Assembly (NCBI GenBank): GCA_016716435.1
Contig: JADJWI010000003.1
Location: 496,001-560,000, forward strand
Length of the DNA stretch: 64,000 nt
Source: Acidobacteriota bacterium
Lineage (GTDB): Bacteria > Acidobacteriota > Blastocatellia > Pyrinomonadales > Pyrinomonadaceae
Direction: 5' to 3'
Shown: one piece after another, positions 1-7,721 of the stretch
How positions within the stretch are numbered: the stretch's first letter is position 1
Layout: each line of letters opens with the position of its first letter
The notes under the pieces: model-generated
The model's database searches: none
What the model saw: the letters and a program-made list of their open reading frames with translations, nothing else
Told to the model about the DNA's origin: nothing
Made by a program: the position numbers and the translations under genes

Positions 1-216
1 AGAGGTCGATGTTCGCCGAAACGATCAGCATCAGCATCCCGACGGCGATGATCCCGGTGACCGACATCTGCGTCATCAGGTTCGAGAGGTTCTGCGGCTT
101 CAGGAAGGTTTGACCCGTCGCCCAGTGGAAATAACCCCAAATGACCGCCAGCACCGCGATCATCGCAAACGCCCTCAGCGACGACCCATCAACCAAGCCT
201 GAAAGTTTGTTCTTCA
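1..216 (-). CDS. xylH: Sugar ABC transporter permease, XylH-like (partial, C-terminus outside window)
   Basis: The first 72 residues of a membrane permease are visible; the rest lies beyond the left edge. A hydrophobic helix at about residues 14-33 is followed by an amphipathic stretch and the start of a second helix. The segment FLKPQNLSNLMTQMSVTG matches the well-known N-terminal region of the XylH/RbsC permease family (BPD_transp_2), where a first helix precedes a FLxPxNLxNLxxQ motif. The ATG lies 128 nt downstream of the ATPase gene on the same strand, so both are probably one operon importing a pentose such as xylose. The exact sugar cannot be read from the sequence. No substrate-binding protein gene is in view; it may lie beyond the edge. 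Confidence 0.85.
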
Positions 217-344
217 TTATGTGATCTTCGGTTCTTCGATTTCAGCGACGAATTGAGCAAACAGATCTCTGCGTCTTTGCGGCCTCCGCGATGAAAATGA
301 GCTCGATCTTCGCCCGCGCTGAACCATCGAAAGACTCTGTCTCG

Positions 345-1853
345 CTACACACCCGTTGCCGCGGCCATTACCTTTTCCGGTGTTGCCTCTTCCCGCGTGA
401 ATTCGCCGCGGACGGTGCCTTCGTGGAGGACGATCACGCGGTCCGCGAGCCCGAGCACCTCCGGTAGTTCCGATGAAACGAGCACGATCGCGAGGCCCTC
501 TTTCGCGAGTGCGTTTATCTCGGCGTATATCTCCTGCTTTGCCCCGACGTCGATGCCGCGGGTCGGTTCGTCGAGGAACAGCACCTTTGGCTCGGTCAGC
601 AGCCATTTGCCGAGCACGACCTTCTGCTGATTGCCGCCCGAGAGCGTTCCGGCCACGGTCATCGGCGAGTTCGCCTTTATCCGGAGCTTCGCCATCGGCG
701 AGGCCGCGGCCGCCGTTTCGCGTGCCCGGTGCGTAATGAAGCGGCCCGAGATGCGTTGAAGAGCCGCTAACGTCATGTTGTCGAGGATAGTTTGCTCGAG
801 CAGAAGGCCGTACCGCTTTCGGTCCTCTGTAACGAACCCGATTCCGCGGCTGATCGCGTCCATCGGTTCGCTGATCTTCGCTTCGCTGCCCTCGATGAAA
901 ATGCTGCCCGAACTTTTTCCCGGATAAGACCCGAAGATCGACATCAGCAGTTCCGAACGGCCCGAGCCCATCAGGCCCGCGATCCCGAGCACTTCGCCTC
1001 GCCGCACCTTGAACGAGACGCTATCGACCAGTTTCTTGTCCGGCCGGTCGGTCGAATAGGCTGTGATGCCGCGGACCTCAAGCGCCGTCTCGCCGAGTTC
1101 ATGCTTTGAGACCGGAAAAATATCGCCGACCTCGCGGCCGACCATCTCGGAAATTATCGTGTTCTTCGTCAGCCCGGCGGCGGCGTGCGTCGCGACCGTC
1201 CGGCCATCGCGGAGCACGGTCACGCGGTCGCTTAGCCGCAGAACCTCGTCGAGCTTATGCGAGATATAGATCATCCCGACGCCTCGTTTCTTGAGTCCGT
1301 CGAGAATGCCGAAAAGCGTCTCAACCTCAGATTCCGTCAGCGCCGCCGTCGGTTCATCGAGCACGACGATGCGGGCGTTCTGTGAAAGTGCCTTTGCTAT
1401 CTCGACGAGCTGCTGCTGCCCGATGCCGAGATTGCCGGCCGCCACCCGCGGGTCGATGTCGAGCCCGAGATCGGTGAGCAACTTCGTCGCTTTGTGGTAA
1501 AGCTCTGACCAATTGATGATGCCGAGCGAGGCGGGCTCGCGGCCGAGGAAGATGTTCTCGCCGACCGAAAGTTCCTTAACGAGTGAAAGCTCCTGAAAGA
1601 TGATCGCGATGCCCGCGGCTTCCGAATCGCGAATGCCGCGAAAGCTCGCCGGCCGGCCCTCGATCAATATCTCGCCCTCATAGCTCCCAGCCGGATAAAC
1701 GCCCGAGAGCACCTTCATCAGCGTCGATTTCCCGGCGCCATTCTCGCCGACAAGTGCGTGAAACTCGCCCGCATCTAGCGTCAGGCTGACGCCGTCAAGT
1801 GCCCGGACGCCCGGAAACTCCTTGACGATCTCTCTCATTTCGAGAAGCGGCAT
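345..1853 (-). CDS. xylG: Sugar ABC transporter ATP-binding protein, XylG-like
   Basis: A 502-residue double ATPase, the normal length for the RbsA/XylG/MglA class that energises sugar uptake at the inner membrane. The first domain has Walker A GENGAGKST at residues 36-44, a signature region LGIGQQQ near 142-148 and Walker B VVLDEPTA near 163-170. The second domain has the degenerate Walker A GLMGSGRSE typical of this class, a signature LSGGNQQK and LFLDEPTRGIDVG. The pairing with a XylH-type permease supports xylose or a related sugar; ribose or galactose remain possible. It is divergent from acetyl-CoA synthetase, with about 150 nt between starts. No clear Shine-Dalgarno precedes the ATG. 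Confidence 0.9.
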   Translation of the reverse strand: MPLLEMREIVKEFPGVRALDGVSLTLDAGEFHALVGENGAGKSTLMKVLSGVYPAGSYEGEILIEGRPASFRGIRDSEAAGIAIIFQELSLVKELSVGENIFLGREPASLGIINWSELYHKATKLLTDLGLDIDPRVAAGNLGIGQQQLVEIAKALSQNARIVVLDEPTAALTESEVETLFGILDGLKKRGVGMIYISHKLDEVLRLSDRVTVLRDGRTVATHAAAGLTKNTIISEMVGREVGDIFPVSKHELGETALEVRGITAYSTDRPDKKLVDSVSFKVRRGEVLGIAGLMGSGRSELLMSIFGSYPGKSSGSIFIEGSEAKISEPMDAISRGIGFVTEDRKRYGLLLEQTILDNMTLAALQRISGRFITHRARETAAAASPMAKLRIKANSPMTVAGTLSGGNQQKVVLGKWLLTEPKVLFLDEPTRGIDVGAKQEIYAEINALAKEGLAIVLVSSELPEVLGLADRVIVLHEGTVRGEFTREEATPEKVMAAATGV

Positions 1854-2004
1854 AATGAACGAATCGATCTATGTAAAAGCTCTGGAAAATGCGGACGGGA
1901 ACGATGAGATTTTACACGCCCGCCGCTATGTTTCCAAAGCCTGAACTCACCCCGCGGCCGCCGGGTTTTACCGCTGTTCGGGCAATACCTTATACTTGGT
2001 TGCT

Positions 2005-3957
2005 ATGTCCGAACCAGTTGCCATTGAATCGATCCTGAGCGAGTCTCGCGTTTTTCCGCCGCCGGCCGATTTCGCCGCCGCGGCCCATATAAAAAGCTTT
2101 GCGGAATACGAACGGCTTTATGCCGAGGCGGAGGCTGACCCGCCGGCTTTTTGGGAAAAGCAGGCCGAGGAGCTTCATTGGTTTCGCCGTTGGGATAAGG
2201 TGCTTGAGTGGGAAGAGCCTTTTGCCAAATGGTTCGTCGGCGGGCGGCTGAATATCTCTTACAACTGCCTCGACCGCCACCTCACGACCTGGCGAAAGAA
2301 CAAGGCCGCCATCATCTGGGAAGGCGAGCCCGGCGAGCAGCGGACGCTGACCTATCTGCAGCTTCACTCCGAGGTCTGCCGGTTCGCGAACGTCCTAAAA
2401 AAGCTCGGTGTCAAAACCGGCGACCGAGTCGCGCTTTACATGCCGCTTGTGCCGGAGCTCGCCATCGCGATGCTCGCCTGTGCCCGCATCGGCGCGACGC
2501 ATACGGTCATCTTCGGCGGCTTCTCGGCAGATGCGATCGCGGACCGCGTCAACGACGGCCAGTGCAAACTCATCGTTACTGCCGACGGCGGTTACCGCCG
2601 CGGTGCGGAGATCACGCTTAAGAAGACGGTCGATGAGGCCGTCGCACAAACGCCTTCGGTCGAGAATGTCGTCGTCTCTCGCCGGACGGGCTCCAAGATC
2701 GAGATGCGGCCCGGCCGCGACCACTGGTGGCACGAGCTGATGCAAACGGTCAACTCCGATTGCCCGGCCGAGGAACTCGACTCTGAGCACCCGCTCTACA
2801 TCCTTTATACCTCGGGCACGACCGGCAAGCCGAAGGGCATTCTGCACACGACCGGCGGCTACCTGACGCAGGCGGCCTACACGGCGAAAATGGTCTTTGA
2901 CCTCAAGGACGAGGACGTTTATTGGTGCACCGCGGACATCGGTTGGGTAACCGGACATAGCTACGTCGTTTACGGCCCGATGGCGAACGGCGCGACGATC
3001 TTGATGTATGAAGGAGCGCCAAACCATCCGGGCTTTGACCGCTTTTGGGACATCATCGAGCGGCACAAGGTGACCATTCTCTACACCGCTCCGACCGCGA
3101 TCCGAGCCTTCATCAAATGGGGCGAACAGTATCCGCTCAAGCACGACCTCTCGTCGCTGCGCTTGCTCGGCACCGTCGGCGAACCGATAAACCCAGAGGC
3201 GTGGATGTGGTATCACCAGGTGATCGGCAAGGGCCGCTGCCCAATCGTCGATACATGGTGGCAGACCGAGACGGGTGCGATCATGATCAGCCCGCTGCCC
3301 GGGGCAACGCCGACCGTGCCCGGAACGGCGACGCGGCCTCTGCCGGGAATTTTGGTCGATATCGTAACGAAAGCGGGCGTCCCGGTCGGCCCGGGCGAGG
3401 GCGGCTATCTGGTGATCAAGCACCCGTGGCCCTCGATGCTCCGGACCATCTGGGGCGACGACGAACGCTACAAAAAGACGTATTGGTCGGAGATCCCGAA
3501 CCGCTACTTTGCCGGCGACGGCGCCCGCCGCGATGAGCACGGCTACTACTGGATAATGGGCCGCGTTGACGACGTGATAAACGTCAGCGGACATCGGCTC
3601 GGGACCGCCGAGATCGAATCGGCACTCGTCTCGCACGAAACGGTCGCCGAAGCGGCGGTCGTCGGCAGGCCGGATGAACTGAAAGGCCAGGCGATCTCGG
3701 CATTCGTTACGCTCGAGGGCGGACGGACCGGCGGCGAGGAACTGAAAGAAGCGCTCCGCGCCCACGTCGCAAAAGAGATCGGCGCACTCGCAAAGCCCGA
3801 CGACATCCGGTTCACCGATTCGCTGCCGAAGACTCGCTCGGGCAAAATAATGCGCCGCCTGCTCCGCGAGATCGCCTCCGGCGCAACCATCGCCGGCGAC
3901 GTAACAACGCTTGAAGATTTTTCAGTGCTAGAGAAACTAAGGGAAGACGAAGAATGA
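2005..3957 (+). CDS. acsA: Acetyl-CoA synthetase (AMP-forming)
   Basis: A 650-residue enzyme of the ANL superfamily that activates acetate with ATP and CoA through acetyl-AMP. The length is normal for Acs. An ACAS N-terminal domain is followed by the P-loop-like core [11 protein letters not shown] at about 269-279, a WWQTETG adenylate-binding motif, the hinge region [19 protein letters not shown] and the C-terminal [11 protein letters not shown], whose lysine (about residue 614) is the catalytic lysine controlled by acetylation in this family. I start at the ATG at 2005; a TTG three codons earlier also keeps frame but is less likely. It stands alone between the divergent sugar transporter and a minus-strand small gene. 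Propionate may be a side substrate. Confidence 0.96.
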   Translation: MSEPVAIESILSESRVFPPPADFAAAAHIKSFAEYERLYAEAEADPPAFWEKQAEELHWFRRWDKVLEWEEPFAKWFVGGRLNISYNCLDRHLTTWRKNKAAIIWEGEPGEQRTLTYLQLHSEVCRFANVLKKLGVKTGDRVALYMPLVPELAIAMLACARIGATHTVIFGGFSADAIADRVNDGQCKLIVTADGGYRRGAEITLKKTVDEAVAQTPSVENVVVSRRTGSKIEMRPGRDHWWHELMQTVNSDCPAEELDSEHPLYILYTSGTTGKPKGILHTTGGYLTQAAYTAKMVFDLKDEDVYWCTADIGWVTGHSYVVYGPMANGATILMYEGAPNHPGFDRFWDIIERHKVTILYTAPTAIRAFIKWGEQYPLKHDLSSLRLLGTVGEPINPEAWMWYHQVIGKGRCPIVDTWWQTETGAIMISPLPGATPTVPGTATRPLPGILVDIVTKAGVPVGPGEGGYLVIKHPWPSMLRTIWGDDERYKKTYWSEIPNRYFAGDGARRDEHGYYWIMGRVDDVINVSGHRLGTAEIESALVSHETVAEAAVVGRPDELKGQAISAFVTLEGGRTGGEELKEALRAHVAKEIGALAKPDDIRFTDSLPKTRSGKIMRRLLREIASGATIAGDVTTLEDFSVLEKLREDEE

Positions 3958-3987
3958 AAAACTCCGGAGGCTCGATAGCTTTGTGAA

Positions 3988-4019
3988 CTCTGTGTCCTGT
4001 CTCTGTGTGCTCTGTGTTT
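3988..4019. repeat. CTCTGTG word-like dispersed repeat
   Basis: Three loose copies of CTCTGTGT stand head to tail in the gap between acsA and the DUF433 gene. The same CTCTGTG/CACAGAG vocabulary recurs at 5836-5905, 14601-14690 and 34654-34796, so this is a dispersed intergenic element rather than chance low complexity. The function is unknown. Confidence 0.6.
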
Positions 4020-4039
4020 AGAGATCCGGCGGCGCTCGA

Positions 4040-4237
<198 letters not shown>

Positions 4238-4309
4238 TTAACGAGAAGTTTACTAGAGCGGACTCTGATTTGCGATAATATTCTTCGAGGCGAAGCCGCA
4301 GGACGACCA

Positions 4310-4930
4310 ATGGCCGATAACGCGAAAGACAAATTAGCAGGCGAACTTGCCGAGGCGGGCCGCGAGTTTTACCGCCGCGGCTGGGTTCTTGGAACGAGCG
4401 GCAATTTCAGCATGCTGCTCGCTCGCCGGCCGCTCCGCATTTCGGTTACGGCCAGCGGCATCGAAAAGGGCAACCTCGACGAGACGAACTTCCTCGAGCT
4501 TGATGACGATGCCGAAATCCTACAGGGCTTCGGAAAGCCCTCGGCCGAGACGCTGCTTCACCTTTGCATTTACAGGCATGTGCCGCGGGCCCGCTCTATC
4601 CTGCACACGCATTCGGTCTGGGGCACTATACTCTCGGATCATTTTTACGAATCGGGTTTTATCGAGATAGAAGGCTACGAGATGCTCAAGGGCCTCTCGG
4701 GCGTTGCGACCCATGAACACCGTGAACGCGTGCCGATAGTCGATAACTCGCAGGATTACGTCGCGCTCTCGCACGTCATCGAGAATGTGCTCCGCGAGAA
4801 TCCGGAATGCCACGGCATCTACCTCCGCCGCCATGGCCTCTACACCTGGGGCGAAACGGTCGCCGACGCAAAACGGCACGTGGAGATATTTGAGTTTTTG
4901 TTCGAGGTGCTGGGGAGGAGCTTAAGATAA
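4310..4930 (+). CDS. mtnB: Methylthioribulose-1-phosphate dehydratase
   Basis: A 206-residue class II aldolase-fold protein. It dehydrates 5-methylthioribulose 1-phosphate to 2,3-diketo-5-methylthiopentyl-1-phosphate in methionine salvage. The zinc ligands are visible as HTH (about His99 and His101) and a downstream RRHG (about His175), and the N-terminal GTSGNFS motif binds phosphate. Other class II aldolases such as fuculose aldolase share this fold, but the context decides: acireductone dioxygenase (5272) and enolase-phosphatase (5911) follow on the same strand and catalyse the next steps. The small gene at 4937 begins 6 nt after this stop, which implies one transcript. Confidence 0.93.
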   Translation: MADNAKDKLAGELAEAGREFYRRGWVLGTSGNFSMLLARRPLRISVTASGIEKGNLDETNFLELDDDAEILQGFGKPSAETLLHLCIYRHVPRARSILHTHSVWGTILSDHFYESGFIEIEGYEMLKGLSGVATHEHRERVPIVDNSQDYVALSHVIENVLRENPECHGIYLRRHGLYTWGETVADAKRHVEIFEFLFEVLGRSLR

Positions 4931-4936
4931 CGGACT

Positions 4937-5281
4937 ATGTACTCTGGGGATGAAACGGCAGAACAGATGCGAGAGCGGCGAGCAGCCGTTAAGAAACAGT
5001 ACGGCCGGTTTTTCGAGCAGGTTTCCGAGATTCTATTTCGTAACGATCCGATCGGCATTAATTTTGAGGACAACACAGACGAATATGAGCCCGAGGTAGA
5101 GACGATTCTGCCGCGTCTTAGAGAATGTAATTCACCTGAAGACGTTCTGTTAGTTGTTCATGAGGAATTCCGTAAATGGTTCAACGGCGACGCAGGCCCC
5201 AGAACAAAATACACCCAGATTTCGCAAGAGATTTGGGACGCATGGCAAAGAAGCGAATTGAAAAGTAAAACATGGCAATAG
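4937..5281 (+). CDS. Hypothetical protein inside the methionine salvage operon
   Basis: A 114-residue, acidic, soluble protein that I do not recognise. It has no signal peptide or membrane segment; the N-terminal half (residues 1-40) is charged and probably helical, and the C-terminus is rich in tryptophan and lysine. It begins 6 nt after mtnB and its last 10 nt overlap the start of mtnD, so it is almost certainly co-translated with the pathway genes. Its size and acidity resemble immunity-type or small regulatory proteins, but nothing in the sequence shows a function. That this gene is real is likely from the tight fit; any link to methionine salvage is inferred only from position. Confidence 0.7.
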   Translation: MYSGDETAEQMRERRAAVKKQYGRFFEQVSEILFRNDPIGINFEDNTDEYEPEVETILPRLRECNSPEDVLLVVHEEFRKWFNGDAGPRTKYTQISQEIWDAWQRSELKSKTWQ

Positions 5282-5832
5282 TGGATGTTCCAAAAAGAGC
5301 GTTGCGGCTCACCGAGGTGGGCGAGATTACGGAGTATCTCGGGGCGATCGGCATTGACTATGAACGATGGGACAACATCGCCGAGCTCGGGCCGGACGCG
5401 AGCGATGAGGAGATCCTTGTGTTCTATTCCGATGAGATCGAAGAGCTGAAAGCAAAGGGCGGCTATGTCACGGCAGATGTAATCAACGTAACGCCCGAAA
5501 CGCCCGGCCTCGAAGCCATGCTCGCGAAGTTCGATAAAGAGCATTGGCACGATGAAGACGAAGTGCGGTTCATCGTCCGCGGCCACGGCCTTTTCCACAT
5601 CGCACCCGAGGGCGGCGATGTCGTTTCGATAGAGATGGAGGCCGGCGACCTGATCCGCGTTCCGCGAGGCACACGGCATTGGTTCAATCTCTGCGGCGAC
5701 CGGACCGTACGCGCGATCCGCCTCTTTCAGGACATGTCCGGCTGGACGCCGCACTACACAAGTTCCGGCGTCGATTCGGGCTTTGAACCGATGTGCTTCG
5801 GCGGCAATTACATTCCATTGGGCGTAAAGTAA
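5272..5832 (+). CDS. mtnD: Acireductone dioxygenase
   Basis: A 186-residue cupin enzyme of the ARD family, normal in length. With Fe(II) it oxidises the acireductone 1,2-dihydroxy-3-keto-5-methylthiopentene to formate and the keto acid precursor of methionine. The metal ligands are seen in HWHDEDE (about His91, His93, Glu97) and PRGTRHWF (about His136), the canonical three-His one-Glu set. The N-terminal GIDYERWDN segment is also typical. The ATG at 5272 overlaps the end of the unknown gene by 10 nt, so translation is probably coupled. A repeat element of 70 nt separates it from mtnC. A nickel-bound form would make a different product, but the metal cannot be told from sequence. Confidence 0.95.
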   Translation: MAIVDVPKRALRLTEVGEITEYLGAIGIDYERWDNIAELGPDASDEEILVFYSDEIEELKAKGGYVTADVINVTPETPGLEAMLAKFDKEHWHDEDEVRFIVRGHGLFHIAPEGGDVVSIEMEAGDLIRVPRGTRHWFNLCGDRTVRAIRLFQDMSGWTPHYTSSGVDSGFEPMCFGGNYIPLGVK

Positions 5833-5835
5833 CTT

Positions 5836-5905
5836 CACCACGGAGGCACGGAGGCACGGAGAGCACAGAGTATTTTCTCGCCACGGTCTCAGTGTGTTCT
5901 GTGGC
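5836..5905. repeat. CACGGAGG/CACAGAG dispersed repeat between mtnD and mtnC
   Basis: CACCACGGAGGCACGGAG and further copies of CACGGAG and CACAGAG form the left arm, and CTCAGTGTGTTCTGTGG the right arm, so the element is an imperfect inverted repeat of about 70 bp. It shares its vocabulary with the repeats at 3988-4019, 14601-14690 and 34654-34796. It sits inside the mtn operon, where it might fold in the transcript. Confidence 0.6.
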
Positions 5906-5910
5906 AATAA

Positions 5911-6609
5911 ATGACCAAAGCAATACTCCTCGACATCGAAGGCACGACGACCCCGATCGACTTTGTCCATCGGACGCTTTTCCCTTACGCCCGTGCCCGC
6001 GTCGCGGGTTATGTGTCGGAGAATTTCGCGTCGCTCCGAAGCGAGATCGCCGAGCTTGCCGCCGAGGCCGAGGCGGACGAGAGCTACACGAAAGCGTTCG
6101 ACAAAACGTCGACGAACGCGGTGACAGAATACCTCCAGCATCTCATTGATGCCGACCGCAAATCGACGCCGCTCAAGTTCATCCAAGGCCTCATCTGGGA
6201 ACGCGGATACGCCGCAGGCGAACTCGTCGGGGAGGTCTTCCCGGATGTGCCGCCCGCCCTTGAACGCTGGAAGGCGGCGGGCAAGCTCATCGCCATCTAT
6301 TCCTCCGGCAGCGTCTTGGCGCAAAAGCTGATCTTCAGCCACACAGCCGAGGGCGATCTTTCCCGCCACATCGACCGCTATTTTGACACCAATATCGGCC
6401 ACAAGCGTGAGGCGGAAAGCTATCGCCGCATCGCAGAGGAGCTTGAGATCGAGCCCGCCGAGGTCCTCTTCATTTCCGACATCGCCGAGGAGATCGCCGC
6501 CGCCGCGGAGTCAGGAATGCAGGTTCTGCTTTCCGTCCGTCCCGGTAATTCTCCCGTCGCGGAAAGCAATTTCGAGAGGATCGATTCATTCGACCAAGTC
6601 GCCGCTTAA
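5911..6609 (+). CDS. mtnC: Enolase-phosphatase E1
   Basis: A 232-residue HAD-superfamily enzyme that enolises and dephosphorylates 2,3-diketo-5-methylthiopentyl-1-phosphate to the acireductone used by MtnD. The HAD motif I is the MtnC-specific form DIEGTTTPIDF (residues 8-18), motif II is the YSSGS segment and the FISDIAEEIAAA stretch gives motif IV. Length and motif order match the bifunctional bacterial MtnC. With mtnB and mtnD it completes three consecutive steps of methionine salvage; mtnA and the first nucleosidase or phosphorylase are not in this window. The stop lies one nucleotide from that of the convergent CHY zinc-finger gene. Confidence 0.95.
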   Translation: MTKAILLDIEGTTTPIDFVHRTLFPYARARVAGYVSENFASLRSEIAELAAEAEADESYTKAFDKTSTNAVTEYLQHLIDADRKSTPLKFIQGLIWERGYAAGELVGEVFPDVPPALERWKAAGKLIAIYSSGSVLAQKLIFSHTAEGDLSRHIDRYFDTNIGHKREAESYRRIAEELEIEPAEVLFISDIAEEIAAAAESGMQVLLSVRPGNSPVAESNFERIDSFDQVAA

Positions 6610-6610
6610 C

Positions 6611-6949
6611 TCATTCGAAATATAGGTGGTAGTGCTTTGCACAGCCGGGGTTAAACTCGCGTTCGCAGGCCGGGCAAAGATTTTCGCAGGCAAGATAATC
6701 CTCGATCGAAAGTTCCGCACCGCAACCGCCGCAGAGTATCGCTTTTTCTGCACGTTCCGCCAGCGGCCAAACGGCCGGCTCGTGGCCCGCGACCTCCGCA
6801 TGGCAGTCAAAGCAGGGATACCAGCGGCCGCAGCACTTGAACTTGATCGCGATTATGTCCAGCGGGCTGTGCCAATGCCCGCACCGCGTTTCGCCGTCGA
6901 CCTCAACGCCGTAAACCTCTTTCCCATGTACCAGCCGCACGCCTTTCAT
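6611..6949 (-). CDS. CHY zinc-finger protein
   Basis: A 112-residue cysteine- and histidine-rich protein. Residues 20-50 hold CGHWHSPLDIIAIKFKCC followed by YPCFDCHAEV, and residues 92-107 hold CPACEREFNPGCAKHYHLYF. This spacing of paired Cys and His matches the CHY zinc-finger family, related to the yeast mitochondrial protein Hot13. The cellular role in bacteria is not established. It is convergent with mtnC and divergent from msrA (59 nt away). There is no signal peptide, so it should be cytoplasmic. Confidence 0.85.
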   Translation of the reverse strand: MKGVRLVHGKEVYGVEVDGETRCGHWHSPLDIIAIKFKCCGRWYPCFDCHAEVAGHEPAVWPLAERAEKAILCGGCGAELSIEDYLACENLCPACEREFNPGCAKHYHLYFE

Positions 6950-7008
6950 CTCCTCTCTTGATTACGATAGTATGAAATAAAGTACGAACCGAAAGGGATA
7001 TTTCATTT

Positions 7009-7554
7009 ATGGCAGAAAACGGGCTTGAAACGGCAACTCTCGCGGCGGGATGTTTTTGGTGTGTTGAGGCGGTCTTTGACGACCTCAAGGGCGTTCACGA
7101 CGTCGTCTCCGGTTACTCGGGCGGGCACAAAGAAAACCCGACCTATCAGGAGGTCTGCTCCGAAACCACCGGCCACGCCGAGGTCGTCCAGATCACGTTC
7201 GACCCCGCTGAACTCTCATATGCGGACCTGCTTCGCGTCTTCTTTTCCGTCCACGATCCGACACAGCTTAACCGCCAGGGCAACGACATCGGCACCTCGT
7301 ATCGCTCGGCGATCTTTTATCATTCAGAAGAGCAGAAACAGACCGCCCACGAGATCATCGACGAGGTCACGCAAGAGGGCATTTACGACGGCAAGATCGT
7401 CACCGAGGTGACCGCCTTCGATAAATTCTGGCCGGCTGAGGATTACCACCAAGAATACTTTGCCAATAACCCCAATCAGCCCTATTGCGCCGCTGTCGTC
7501 GCGCCAAAGGTCGTGAAGTTTCGCCAAAAATTCGCCGCCCGCCTCAAAAAATGA
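7009..7554 (+). CDS. msrA: Peptide-methionine (S)-S-oxide reductase
   Basis: A 181-residue MsrA that reduces methionine S-sulfoxide in proteins or free form. The catalytic motif GCFWC is at residues 14-18, with Cys15 as the nucleophile. Further family marks are GYSGGHKENPTYQEVCSETT, the HAEVVQITFDP strand and FFSVHDPTQLNRQGNDIGTSYRS. There is no signal peptide, so it is the cytoplasmic form. No msrB domain is fused. It is transcribed alone; its closeness to the methionine salvage genes may be a coincidence of sulfur metabolism. Confidence 0.96.
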   Translation: MAENGLETATLAAGCFWCVEAVFDDLKGVHDVVSGYSGGHKENPTYQEVCSETTGHAEVVQITFDPAELSYADLLRVFFSVHDPTQLNRQGNDIGTSYRSAIFYHSEEQKQTAHEIIDEVTQEGIYDGKIVTEVTAFDKFWPAEDYHQEYFANNPNQPYCAAVVAPKVVKFRQKFAARLKK

Positions 7555-7591
7555 GCTGTGAAAATTATTGATTTACGATGAAAAATACCGT

Positions 7592-7621
7592 TTGACAATG
7601 TTGATCGGTCGCTGATATCCT
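7592..7621 (+). promoter_or_regulatory. Sigma-70-like promoter for the secreted SdrD-like gene
   Basis: TTGACA at 7592-7597 matches the -35 consensus exactly. An 18-nt spacer leads to TATCCT at 7616-7621 as a fair -10 box. It lies about 100 nt before the ATG at 7722, which would leave a leader of roughly 90 nt. Confidence 0.5.
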
Positions 7622-7721
7622 TTCCCTATCCTCCCAATTCATCCAACCTTGCTCGATTTGCTCCGCAACGAGCTAGTCATCTCCAAGCTCAACCCAACTT
7701 CTTTCTCCGCCATTTACTCCG

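Noticed and set aside
2395..3765. 456-residue minus-strand open frame opposite acsA
   Set aside because: It lies wholly over a highly conserved gene and has Arg/Asp/Ala-rich shadow composition from GC bias; no motif.
5158..6402. 414-residue minus-strand frame across mtnD and mtnC
   Set aside because: Opposite three well-identified genes; no domain, no start signal.
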